A stretch of DNA of 9,311 bases from VBKO01 sp036393835. Its GTDB lineage: Bacteria > Myxococcota > Myxococcia > Myxococcales > 40CM-4-68-19. The notes beneath the pieces are model-generated. The model made no database searches and was not told where the DNA came from. It saw only the letters and a program-made list of their open reading frames with translations. The DNA lies in NCBI GenBank assembly GCA_036393835.1, contig DASWGI010000312.1:1-9311 (forward strand), given 5' to 3'. Both the position numbers and the translations under genes were made by a program. Shown here piece by piece: positions 1-7,053 of the stretch. The number at the start of each line of letters is the position of its first letter. Positions within the stretch are counted from its first letter, which is position 1.

Positions 1-3
1 CGC

Positions 4-1611
4 ATGGCCACACACGAGGTGCTGAACCAGCCTCCTCCGCTGGAGGTGAACCTCTTCGCCGCCGACCGCGCGCTGCGCGACGCGGTGGAACGCGAGGGCG
101 CGCGCTGGGCGCGAGCGCAGCTCCTCGAGCTGGGGCAGCTCGCCGGGTCGCGCGCCGCGCAGGCGTGGGCGGCGCAGGCGAACGAGAACCCGCCGCGCCT
201 GCGCACGCACGACCGGTACGGGAACCGCGCCGACGAGGTGGAGTTCCATCCCGCCTGGCACGAGCTGATGCGCGTGGCGGTGGCGCACGGCATCCACTCC
301 CTGCCCTGGGAGGAGGACCGCGAGGGCGCTCACGTGGCCCGGGCCGCGCTGATGTTCCTCGACGCAGAGTGCGAGCAGGGCCACGGCTGCCCCATCTCGA
401 TGACCTACTCGGCCGTCCCGGCGCTGCGGCGGCAGCCGGAGCTGGCGCGCGAGTGGGAGCCGCGCGTCGCCACCCGGTCGTACGATCCGCGCTCCCTGCC
501 CGCGGCGCAGAAGTCCGGCGCGCTGATCGGCATGGCGATGACCGAGAAGCAGGGCGGCTCCGACGTGCGCGCCAACACGACTCGCGCGGTGCGCGACGGC
601 GAGGCCTGGCGCCTTACCGGACACAAATGGTTCTGCTCGGCGCCGATGAGCGACGCGTTCCTGGTGCTGGCGCAGGCGCCCGGTGGCCTCTCCTGCTTCC
701 TGCTGCCTCGCTGGACGCCCGACGGCGAGCGCAACCGCTTCTTCCTGCAGCGCCTCAAGGACAAGCTGGGCAACCGCTCCAACGCCTCCAGCGAAGTGGA
801 GCTCGACGGGGCGTGGGCGCAGCTCGTCGGCGAGGAGGGCCGCGGCGTGCCGGCGATTCTAGAGATGGTGAACCACACGCGCCTCGACTGCGTGATCGGG
901 GCGGCGGCGGTCCTGCGCCAGGCGCAGTGGCAGGCAGCGCACCACTGCGCGCACCGCAGCGCGTTCGGGAAGCGCCTGATCGAGCAGCCGCTCATGCGCA
1001 ACGTGCTCGCGGACCTGTGCGTCGAGTCCGAAGCCGCGCTGCTCCTGATGGTGCGCCTCGCCCGCGCGTACGATCGGTCCGAGGAGTCGGCGTTCCGCCG
1101 GATCGCCACGGCGGTGAGCAAGTACTGGGTTTGCAAGCGCGCGCCGGCGGGTGTGGGCGAGGCGCTCGAATGCCTGGGCGGCAACGGATACGTCGAGGAG
1201 AGCGGCCTGCCCCGGCTGTACCGGGAGGCGCCGCTCAACTCCATCTGGGAAGGTTCGGGGAACGTCATCTGCCTGGACGTCCTGCGCGCGCTGGCCAAGG
1301 AGCCGCCCGCGGTGGAGGCGCTGTTCGCGGAGCTGCGGGAGGCGCGCGGCGCCGACCGGCGGCTGGACGCGCACGTCGACGCGACCGAGGCCTTGCTCGC
1401 GCGCGCCGAGGAAGGACAGGCGCGCCGCCTGGTCGAAGCCCTGGCACTTGCCCTGCAAGGAACGCTGCTCGTGCTCCACGGACCGCCGGAGGTGGCCGAC
1501 GCGTTCTGCGCCTCGCGGCTCGCGGGCGACTGGGGCCGCACGCTGGGGACGCTCCCCCGCGGCGTGGACTTGCCTGCGTTGGTCGAACGCGCGCAGCCGG
1601 CGGTGGCTTAA
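4..1611 (+). CDS. aidB: AidB-type acyl-CoA dehydrogenase family flavoprotein
   Basis: The 535-residue product matches E. coli AidB (about 541 aa) from memory along its whole length. Shared blocks are the N-terminal THEVLNQPPPL (residues 3-13; E. coli has THTVFNQPIPL), the flavin-site block TEKQGGSD at 180-187, KDKLGNRSNAS, and NSIWEGSGN at 412-420. W415, E416 and R428 correspond to the AidB active-site residues W424, E425 and R437. In the family, AidB is an FAD protein of the acyl-CoA dehydrogenase fold with weak isovaleryl-CoA dehydrogenase activity; it is induced by Ada and binds DNA through its C-terminal domain. The C-terminal part (about 430-535) is present, so the protein is full length. 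The ATG at 4 is chosen because it aligns with the E. coli N-terminus; only three bases precede it, so no ribosome binding site can be judged. No ada or alkB gene lies in the window. The family is secure; a role in alkylation protection is inferred. Confidence 0.93.
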   Translation: MATHEVLNQPPPLEVNLFAADRALRDAVEREGARWARAQLLELGQLAGSRAAQAWAAQANENPPRLRTHDRYGNRADEVEFHPAWHELMRVAVAHGIHSLPWEEDREGAHVARAALMFLDAECEQGHGCPISMTYSAVPALRRQPELAREWEPRVATRSYDPRSLPAAQKSGALIGMAMTEKQGGSDVRANTTRAVRDGEAWRLTGHKWFCSAPMSDAFLVLAQAPGGLSCFLLPRWTPDGERNRFFLQRLKDKLGNRSNASSEVELDGAWAQLVGEEGRGVPAILEMVNHTRLDCVIGAAAVLRQAQWQAAHHCAHRSAFGKRLIEQPLMRNVLADLCVESEAALLLMVRLARAYDRSEESAFRRIATAVSKYWVCKRAPAGVGEALECLGGNGYVEESGLPRLYREAPLNSIWEGSGNVICLDVLRALAKEPPAVEALFAELREARGADRRLDAHVDATEALLARAEEGQARRLVEALALALQGTLLVLHGPPEVADAFCASRLAGDWGRTLGTLPRGVDLPALVERAQPAVA

Positions 1612-3512
1612 GACTCGAACGAGTCGCTCGGCTTCACGCTCGGCCCCTCGCGCCGGATGCGCCTCGGGCGCGGGCCGGCGCCGGCCATGCGTCGCGCCTT
1701 CGCGGCCGCCGCGCGGTATTGCGGCAGGTGGGGTTGCAGGAGCGCGCGCTGCATCGCCTTCTCGTCCGCCCCTGCCGGCACGTGCACCGGCTTGCCGGTG
1801 TTCGGGTGGTACCCGGAGTAGTACATGTCCGTCGCGAGCGTCATCGGCGTGGGCGTGAAGTCCTGCACCTGCTGCGGCCGCCAGCCGTTCTCCTCGAGGT
1901 AGTCGGACAGCTCCACCATGTCCTTCACCTCGCAGCCCGGATGACCGGAGATGAAGTAGGGCACCAGGTATTGCTCCTTGCCCGCTTCGCTGGAGTACTT
2001 CTCGAACAGCTCCCTGAAGCGGACGAACTGCTCCTTGCCGGGCTTCTTCATCACCCGCACCACGCCCGGCGAGATGTGCTCCGGCGCGATCTTGAGGTGG
2101 CCGCCCACGTGGTTCGCCACCAGCTCGCGGATGTACTCGTCGCCCCGCCGCTCGTCGGCGAAGGCCAGGTCGTAGCGCACGCCGCTCGCCACGAACGCGC
2201 GCTTCACGCCGGGCAGCGCGCGCGCCTTGCGCATCAGCTCGATCAGCGGGCCGTGGTCGGTGCCGAACTTGGGGCACACGCTGGGGTACACGCACGAGGC
2301 GCGGCGGCACTGGCGGTGCCACTCCTCGTCAGTGCAGACCATGTGCCACATGTTGGCCGTGGCGCCGCCGATGTCCGAGACCACGCCCGTCCAGCCCGGC
2401 ACCTCCTTCAAGGACTCGATCTCGCGCAGCACGCTGGCCTCGCTGCGCGAGACCACGTCGCGGCCCTGGTGCTCGGTGATGCAGCAGAACGCGCACCCCG
2501 CGGCGCAGCCGCGCATGATGGTCACACTGAAGCGGATCTGCTCCCAGGCGGGGATCTTCGCCTGGCCGTAGATCGGATGGGGCAGGCGCGTGAAGGGCAG
2601 CTCGTACTCCCAGTCGACCAGCTCGGTGGTGGGCGGCTGCGCGGGCGGGTTGACGTAGACGAGCTGCCCGCCGTGCTTCTGCACCAGGATGCGCGCGTTG
2701 TCCGGGTTGTGCTCGAGGTGGTAGAGCCGCGAGAACTCCGCGTACACCTTCTTGTCGGCGCAGATATCCTCGTAGGAGGGCAGCCACACCTCCTCGCGGT
2801 CCCGCTCTCCGGCGAGCGCGCGCCAGGACTGCTCCGGGTCGTCGCGGAAGCGCACCGCGGTGCCGCGCACGTCGGTCAGCCCGCAGATGTCCTCGCCCGA
2901 GGCCAGGCGGCGGGCGATCTCCAGCAGCGGGACCTCGCCCATACCGTAGACGAGGAGATCGGCCGGGCAGTCGGCCAGGATCGAGCGCCGGACGCGGTCG
3001 CTCCAGTAGTCGTAGTGCGCCAGCCGCCGGAGCGAGGCCTCGACGCCGCCGATCACCACCGGCACGTCGGGGAACAGCTTCTTCAGGCGGCGCGCGTAGA
3101 CGGCCGTGGCGTAGTCGGGACGCTGGCCGGGCGCCGCGCCGGGCGTGTACGCATCGCTGGCGCGCCGCTTCTTCGCGGCGGTGTAGTGGTTGACCATCGA
3201 GTCCATGTTGCCGCTCGACACGCCGAAGAAGAGGCGCGGCCGGCCGCAGGCGGCGAAGTCCTGGGCGAAGCTCGCCTCGTCCCACCGCGGCTGCGAGACG
3301 ATCGCCACCTTGAATCCGCGCGCCGCCAGCACCCGGCCGATGAGCGGCACGCCGAAAGTGGGGTGGTCGACGTAGGCGTCGCCGTTCACCAGCACCACGT
3401 CGAGCTCGTCCCATCCGCGGGCGCGCGCCTCGGCCAGCGTGGTGGGAAGGAACGCGTCCGCGCCGGACCGCGCGCCGGAGCGCTTTCCGCCGATCTGGAC
3501 GAGCGAGGGCAT
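1608..3512 (-). CDS. ygiQ: YgiQ-family radical SAM protein
   Basis: The 634-residue product matches the YgiQ family. It has an N-terminal block (VLVNGDAYVDHPTFG) and a VIGGVEASLRRLAHYDYWSD block, as in E. coli YgiQ. The radical SAM signature CAAGCAFC supplies C336, C340 and C343, with an extra C344 directly after. A second cysteine set (C402, C407, C413, in CRRASCVYPSVC) is also conserved in E. coli YgiQ and might hold another metal site, which is speculation. The APEHISPG and YFISGHPG blocks follow, and the last 35 or so residues are Arg/Lys-rich and probably disordered. The biochemical role of YgiQ is not established as far as I know; the signature implies a [4Fe-4S] cluster and S-adenosylmethionine chemistry. 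An in-frame ATG at 3566 would add 18 residues unlike the family N-terminus, so I prefer the ATG at 3512; neither start has a good Shine-Dalgarno sequence. It converges on the AidB-type gene with a 4-bp overlap. Confidence 0.92.
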   Translation of the reverse strand: MPSLVQIGGKRSGARSGADAFLPTTLAEARARGWDELDVVLVNGDAYVDHPTFGVPLIGRVLAARGFKVAIVSQPRWDEASFAQDFAACGRPRLFFGVSSGNMDSMVNHYTAAKKRRASDAYTPGAAPGQRPDYATAVYARRLKKLFPDVPVVIGGVEASLRRLAHYDYWSDRVRRSILADCPADLLVYGMGEVPLLEIARRLASGEDICGLTDVRGTAVRFRDDPEQSWRALAGERDREEVWLPSYEDICADKKVYAEFSRLYHLEHNPDNARILVQKHGGQLVYVNPPAQPPTTELVDWEYELPFTRLPHPIYGQAKIPAWEQIRFSVTIMRGCAAGCAFCCITEHQGRDVVSRSEASVLREIESLKEVPGWTGVVSDIGGATANMWHMVCTDEEWHRQCRRASCVYPSVCPKFGTDHGPLIELMRKARALPGVKRAFVASGVRYDLAFADERRGDEYIRELVANHVGGHLKIAPEHISPGVVRVMKKPGKEQFVRFRELFEKYSSEAGKEQYLVPYFISGHPGCEVKDMVELSDYLEENGWRPQQVQDFTPTPMTLATDMYYSGYHPNTGKPVHVPAGADEKAMQRALLQPHLPQYRAAAAKARRMAGAGPRPRRIRREGPSVKPSDSFES

Positions 3513-3641
3513 CACGGAGGGTCTAACGCCTGTGTGGATGTGTGTAAATCCCGTAGCCAGACCCATTCCATGACGTCCGCGCTGTGAAAAGCGCAGCGCC
3601 GCCGAATACGGCGTCGGCTGGACTGCGGGCGGTTTCTGCGG

Positions 3642-3682
3642 GAGCCCCGGGGCTCTCTGCTATGCTGGACCGCCACCGGGAG
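3642..3682 (+). promoter_or_regulatory. Palindrome, -10-like box and ribosome binding site before the 3694 gene
   Basis: This lies in the 181-bp gap between two divergently transcribed genes. GAGCCCCGGGGCTC at 3642-3655 is a perfect 14-bp palindrome with no spacer, which could be an operator or a short hairpin. It is followed by TATGCT (3661-3666), a 4-of-6 match to a sigma-70 -10 box, and by GGGAG (3678-3682), 11 bases before the ATG at 3694. No convincing -35 box is seen at the right spacing. The ribosome binding site is plausible though slightly distant; the promoter call is weak. Confidence 0.3.
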
Positions 3683-3693
3683 CGCGTACACGC

Positions 3694-4830
3694 ATGTCCG
3701 ATGTCCGAGCAGGGTCGCTGCCCGAGCAACCGTCGCCCTCGCCCGACTCGCCTGGCGCCTCTTCCAGGCCGGACCCGTTGGCAGGCGACTGGTCGGAGGG
3801 GCTGCCCGGTCCGATCCGCGCGCACGGGCTGCCGCTGCCGGCGCGCATCGGCGAGCTGCGCGAGGCGGGCTGGGCGATGGCGCCTCCGGCGACCGAGCCA
3901 CCGGCCGAACCGGCCTGGACCGCCCACGCGCACGACGCCGGCTTCGCGCCGGTGACCGTTCAGGCGGCGGAAGCCTCGACCGCGCAGGGAGGCGAACCGG
4001 AAGGGTGGCAGGAAGCGAAGGAACCTTCTCCCTGGGCGGCGCCCGCGGAACCGACCGGAGACTGGGACGCGACCGCCCCCGCCGAGGAGCAGTGGTCAGC
4101 CCCGGCCGACGCGCCGGCCACCCAGGAATGGCCGGTCGCGCCGGAGGACGGTCCGAGCGCGCTCGCCGACGACGAGGCGGCGACGCTGCTCCAGCCGGTC
4201 GAGGACGGCGAGGCGGCCAGCTTCCTGCGGCCCGCGGAGAAGGCCGCGAACGACGCGCCCGTCGGCGAGCCCGTCTCCTTGCTGCATCCGCCTGGCGATC
4301 TCGATCCCGCGCTGCAGCCGATCATGGATCCGACGCTCCAGCCCATGACCGACGGCGAGTCGGTGGTGATGCTCAATCCTCACGACCACCCCGACCTGCT
4401 CGTGCCGGTGGACGAGGACGCGCCGCCGATGGCGTCGGGCGGGCCCGCGCGCGCGACGACCGTCGTGGCCGGCGAGCATCGCGTCGCGATCCACACCCGC
4501 GGCGGGCGGACGCGGCGCGGGAGCGTCACCGATCTGGACCTGGGCAGGCGCGAGTTCGCGCTGCAGCCGCAGGGCGGCGGCTCGACCGAGATGGTGCCGC
4601 ACGCCGAGGTGAAAGCGATCTTCTTCATGCTCGCGCCCGGCGAGCCGCCGGTCGCGCCGGACGGCGGCAAGCTCCGCGTCACCTTCTCCGACGGCCGCAG
4701 CATCGAAGGGCGCCGCGACGGCGGCGAGGGTCCGCAGGGGTTCTTCCTCGTGCCTGTGGACGCGGAGAAGACCAACACCAAGCGCATCTACGTGGCAAGG
4801 GCCGCGGTCGCGCACCTGACCGACCTGTAA
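3694..4830 (+). CDS. Disordered Pro/Ala-rich protein with duplicated C-terminal beta domain (DUF6982-like)
   Basis: 378 residues with no signal peptide or membrane segment. Residues 1-250 are rich in Pro, Ala, Glu and Asp, low in complexity and probably disordered. Tryptophans recur at 105, 114, 124, 134 and 146 inside short W-x-x-x-A-P-type units. Four degenerate copies of an acidic-x-L-L-x-P unit follow: EAATLLQP (161-168), GEAASFLRP (172-180), GEPVSLLHP (191-199) and GESVVMLNP (221-229). DPALQP and DPTLQP are a second small repeat (204-217). Residues 260-378 form a folded-looking beta-rich region of two similar halves: HRVAIHTRGG to VKAIFF (262-311) and KLRVTFSDGR to AAVAHL (326-375). This resembles a domain I recall from Myxococcota proteins under the name DUF6982; the number is from memory. 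The function is unknown; a multi-motif adaptor or scaffold is a guess. It ends 3 bp from the convergent rhomboid-like gene. Confidence 0.82.
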   Translation: MSDVRAGSLPEQPSPSPDSPGASSRPDPLAGDWSEGLPGPIRAHGLPLPARIGELREAGWAMAPPATEPPAEPAWTAHAHDAGFAPVTVQAAEASTAQGGEPEGWQEAKEPSPWAAPAEPTGDWDATAPAEEQWSAPADAPATQEWPVAPEDGPSALADDEAATLLQPVEDGEAASFLRPAEKAANDAPVGEPVSLLHPPGDLDPALQPIMDPTLQPMTDGESVVMLNPHDHPDLLVPVDEDAPPMASGGPARATTVVAGEHRVAIHTRGGRTRRGSVTDLDLGRREFALQPQGGGSTEMVPHAEVKAIFFMLAPGEPPVAPDGGKLRVTFSDGRSIEGRRDGGEGPQGFFLVPVDAEKTNTKRIYVARAAVAHLTDL

Positions 4831-4833
4831 AGG

Positions 4834-5580
4834 TCAGTGCAGGTACTTGTCCGACCCGCTGCGCCCCCGGCCGGGGACGTCGTCCTCGCGGCGCACGACC
4901 CGGAGGCGGCGACTGCGCATCCGGCGGTCGATCCACCACACGCGCAGCCGGAGCAGCAGCTGCTTCGGGGTACGGACGCCCCCGGCGAACAGGACGCCGG
5001 CGCCGAGCGCGAACATCTGCGGCAGGTACGGCACGGGCCCGTAGAAGATCATGAACAGGAGGGTGATGCCCGCGGAGATGGGCAGCAGGAGGCGCGCCTC
5101 GATGGGGAAGAAGTAGAGGAAGATGCGCGCGCTGGGGAGCGAGACGGCGAAAGCAGCGGCCAGCGCCTCGATGACGACCCAGTTCCCGAAGTAAGCGAAC
5201 CCGGCCACGCTGCCGGCGAAGATGCCGATCACGGCGGTGGCCAGGGCCGCCAGCACGGAAGTGGCGAAATAGAAGGTGACGAATCGGCGCGTTCCCCACA
5301 TCGCCTCGAGCGAGCCGCCCATCAGCCACAGGCCCAAGCCCGCGAAGACGAGCCCCAGCGGGTCCGGGTTGAGGAACGTGTACGTGAACGGCTGCCAGAC
5401 GTATCCGTGCCAGAACGCCGCCGGGATGAAGGCGAGCAGGAGCTTCAGCTTGTCCCCGAATGCGCCCGTGATGGGGACCAGGATGGACACGGCGACCGTG
5501 GCGATGAGCAGCCACTTCACGCCGCGGGTGAAGGGCGGCAAGGCGAAGTTGCCCATCGGCATGGAGGATCGGGGAGACAT
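4834..5580 (-). CDS. Rhomboid-fold membrane protein, probably catalytically inactive
   Basis: 248 residues with about six hydrophobic segments, near 21-39, 74-90, 99-122, 132-148, 164-180 and 184-202, then a basic cytoplasmic-type tail (203-248). Rhomboid landmarks are present: VWQPFTYTFLN (61-71) in the L1 loop position, and GGSLEAMWGTRRF (88-100), which corresponds to the usual G-x-x-L-E-x-x-W-G-x-x-R-F of rhomboids. The catalytic sites are not: where rhomboid proteases have G-x-S-G at the start of TM4, this protein reads GNWV (132-135), and where TM6 has the catalytic His before L-G it reads FALGAG with A191. Active rhomboids cleave membrane proteins within the bilayer; without Ser and His this is best described as a pseudoprotease, perhaps a membrane chaperone or adaptor. 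The ATG at 5580 follows the upstream gene by 17 bp and has only a weak Shine-Dalgarno sequence; ATGs at 5562 and 5556 are alternatives. It is the last gene of the probable operon. Confidence 0.85.
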   Translation of the reverse strand: MSPRSSMPMGNFALPPFTRGVKWLLIATVAVSILVPITGAFGDKLKLLLAFIPAAFWHGYVWQPFTYTFLNPDPLGLVFAGLGLWLMGGSLEAMWGTRRFVTFYFATSVLAALATAVIGIFAGSVAGFAYFGNWVVIEALAAAFAVSLPSARIFLYFFPIEARLLLPISAGITLLFMIFYGPVPYLPQMFALGAGVLFAGGVRTPKQLLLRLRVWWIDRRMRSRRLRVVRREDDVPGRGRSGSDKYLH

Positions 5581-5597
5581 GGGGAGTACCTAGGTCC

Positions 5598-5795
5598 TCA
5601 GCTCCGCGGGCGCTCGCGATAGAAGAGCGTGATCGTCAGGCAGTGGAACTCCTTGTCCGAGCTCTGGGTCACGATCTTGTCGACCACCTCGAGGCCGGCG
5701 TTGTCGTTGAGCCAGCGGGTAATGGTCTCGCCCATCTGCTCGCGGTCGCGGGCCAGGGTGGTGGAGAAGATCTTCATGCCGGTGAATGGGATCAT
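5598..5795 (-). CDS. Small 65-residue protein, translationally coupled to the condensing enzyme
   Basis: The 65-residue product runs from MIPFTGMKIF to LFYRERPRS. Its ATG overlaps the stop of the upstream gene as ATGA (5795-5792), and a strong GGAGG (5807-5803) sits 7 bases before the ATG; both favour a real, coupled gene. The predicted order is a strand (KIFSTTLA), an amphipathic helix (DREQMGETITRWLNDN), a strand (EVVDKIVTQSS) and a strand (HCLTITLFYRE). This arrangement recalls the roughly 60-residue Cse60 type of small protein, but the resemblance is by eye only. No signal peptide, membrane segment or cysteine motif is seen (one Cys, C52). Met7 (MKIFS) is a possible alternative start, but lacks the well-placed GGAGG. 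I do not recognise a function; a small partner or regulator of the neighbouring enzyme is an inference from coupling. Confidence 0.8.
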   Translation of the reverse strand: MIPFTGMKIFSTTLARDREQMGETITRWLNDNAGLEVVDKIVTQSSDKEFHCLTITLFYRERPRS

Positions 5796-7042
5796 GACCT
5801 GGCCTCCAGGCGCAGCTCGCGGACGAGCTGCAGCAGCTCCGCTTCGGTGAGGGTGCGCGAGGAAGCCTTCGCGCGCTGGAGGATCGCCTTGGCGAGCGGC
5901 TCGTCGGCGGGGATCTCGTGGCGGGCGAGCCAGTGCTTCACGTTGGACAGCCCGCTCATGGGGCCGATGTCGATCTGCTGCTCCTTGCCGAACTCGCCGG
6001 CCGGGACGCCGGAGTAGATGCGGTCGGCCAGCCAGTGGTCGCCCTTCCGCTGCGCCTTGACGATCGCAGCCGCGTGCACCCCGGTGGCGGTGCGGAAGGC
6101 ATCGGCGCCGGCCACGGGATAGTTCACCGGCAGCGAGTGGCCGGTGACGCGCGCCGCAAGCTCGACGAAGCGCACCAGCTTGCTCATGTCGCGCGCGCCG
6201 TAGACCGGGTGCCCGAGCAGCTTCAGATTGACCAGCAGCTGGTCGACGGCCGTGTTCCCCACCCGCTCGCCGATCCCCGCGGCGCAGCCGTGCAGGCGCG
6301 TCGCGCCCGCGGCGCCGGCGGCCAGCGTGTTCGCCAACGCCAGCCCTCGGTCGTTGTGGCCGTGCCAGTCGAGCCCCACCTCCACGCCCGACTCGCGCAC
6401 CACCTCCAGCGCGAACTTCACCAGCGCCGCCGCGCCCTCCGGCGTGGCGTGGCCCACCGTGTCGCACAGGCAGAGGCGGCGCGCGCCCACCTCGATCGCG
6501 GAGAGGAACAGCCGGCGCAGGTCGTCCGGCTTGCTCCGCGTGGTGTCCTCCGTCACGTAGGTGACCGCGAGGTTCTGCCGGACGGCGAAGCGGATGGCCT
6601 CCACCGACTGCTTCTCGATGAAGGCGAGATCCCACTCCTCGGCGTACTGCCGGATCGGCGAGGAGCCGATGAACGCGTAGACCTCCAGGGGGAAGCCGGT
6701 CTCCTGCTGGACCTCGGCGGCGGGCGCGATGTCGCTGACCACCGTGCGGCAGGCGACGTTGGCGCGGATCTTCAGCCGCGCGTCGCGGATCTCCTCCACC
6801 AGCCGCTTCACCGCCGCGCGCTGGTGCGGACCCGCGCCCGGCAGGCCGAGGTCGAGCTGCACCACTCCCAGCTCGTCGAGGAGGTGCAGGATCTCGATCT
6901 TCTCCTCGATGCGCGGATCGACGGCGCTCGGGCTCTGGATCCCGTCGCGCAGCGTCTCGTCGAGGACCAGCGCCTCTCCGAGCCGGTCCGGCGCCGCGTG
7001 CGCGGCGTTCCAGTCGAAGAAGAGGTCCTGCTCCGCGCCCAT
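5792..7042 (-). CDS. Isopropylmalate/homocitrate synthase-like Claisen-condensing enzyme
   Basis: 416 residues of the DRE-TIM metallolyase superfamily, acyltransferase (IPMS/homocitrate/citramalate synthase) branch. Motifs are LDETLRDGIQSP (27-38, with R32 and metal ligand D33), EDTTR (165-169), the metal-binding HGHND (227-231, H227 and H229), GIGERVGN (256-263) and TGVH (320-323), in the place of the SGIH/SGVH segment of these synthases. Such enzymes condense an acyl-CoA, usually acetyl-CoA, with a 2-oxoacid in a divalent-metal TIM barrel. HMG-CoA lyase is less likely, because GxGERxGN and TGVH are synthase traits. After the barrel only about 95 residues remain, so the roughly 120-residue LeuA feedback domain is missing and leucine inhibition is not expected. 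The 2-oxoacid cannot be told from sequence. The ATG at 7042 is 11 bp after the thiolase stop; the reading frame stays open further upstream, but only as a shadow of the thiolase gene. No leuB or leuCD is nearby. Confidence 0.87.
   Translation of the reverse strand: MGAEQDLFFDWNAAHAAPDRLGEALVLDETLRDGIQSPSAVDPRIEEKIEILHLLDELGVVQLDLGLPGAGPHQRAAVKRLVEEIRDARLKIRANVACRTVVSDIAPAAEVQQETGFPLEVYAFIGSSPIRQYAEEWDLAFIEKQSVEAIRFAVRQNLAVTYVTEDTTRSKPDDLRRLFLSAIEVGARRLCLCDTVGHATPEGAAALVKFALEVVRESGVEVGLDWHGHNDRGLALANTLAAGAAGATRLHGCAAGIGERVGNTAVDQLLVNLKLLGHPVYGARDMSKLVRFVELAARVTGHSLPVNYPVAGADAFRTATGVHAAAIVKAQRKGDHWLADRIYSGVPAGEFGKEQQIDIGPMSGLSNVKHWLARHEIPADEPLAKAILQRAKASSRTLTEAELLQLVRELRLEARS
5803..5807 (-). 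promoter_or_regulatory. Strong ribosome binding site for the 65-residue gene
   Basis: GGAGG on the minus strand lies inside the 3' end of the upstream condensing-enzyme gene, 7 bases before the ATG at 5795. It fixes the start of the small gene and, with the ATGA overlap, predicts stop-restart translational coupling. The other genes in this transcript have weaker sites, except the thiolase (GGAG at 8260-8257). Confidence 0.75.
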
Positions 7043-7053
7043 GGGCCCGGATC

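Noticed and set aside
165..3587. A 1140-codon open frame on the plus strand
   Set aside because: It is out of frame with the AidB-type gene and antisense to the YgiQ-type gene. Its translation is Arg/Ala/Gly-rich without motifs, as expected for shadows in GC-rich DNA.
3600..3613. CGCCG-aata-CGGCG hairpin in the divergent intergenic region
   Set aside because: A 5-bp GC stem is expected by chance in DNA of this composition, and it has no position relative to a promoter that suggests a function.
3694..3707. 7-bp tandem duplication ATGTCCG ATGTCCG at the start codon, as a phase-variation switch
   Set aside because: Losing one copy would shift the frame, but two copies of seven bases are far too few for frequent slippage; probably chance.
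4814..4844. Bidirectional terminator between the convergent genes at 4830 and 4834
   Set aside because: TGACC/GGTCA (4817-4821, 4832-4836) and ACCTG/CAGGT (4814-4818, 4840-4844) can pair, but the stems are short, compete with each other and have no T tract.
5796..6635. A longer 345-codon version of the small minus-strand gene
   Set aside because: The upstream part is a shadow of the condensing-enzyme gene; the strong GGAGG and ATGA overlap fix the start at 5795.
5792..7042. HMG-CoA lyase as the identity of the condensing enzyme
   Set aside because: The superfamily is shared, but GIGERVGN and TGVH point to the synthase branch, and the lyase-specific C-terminal GCPYA-type segment is absent.
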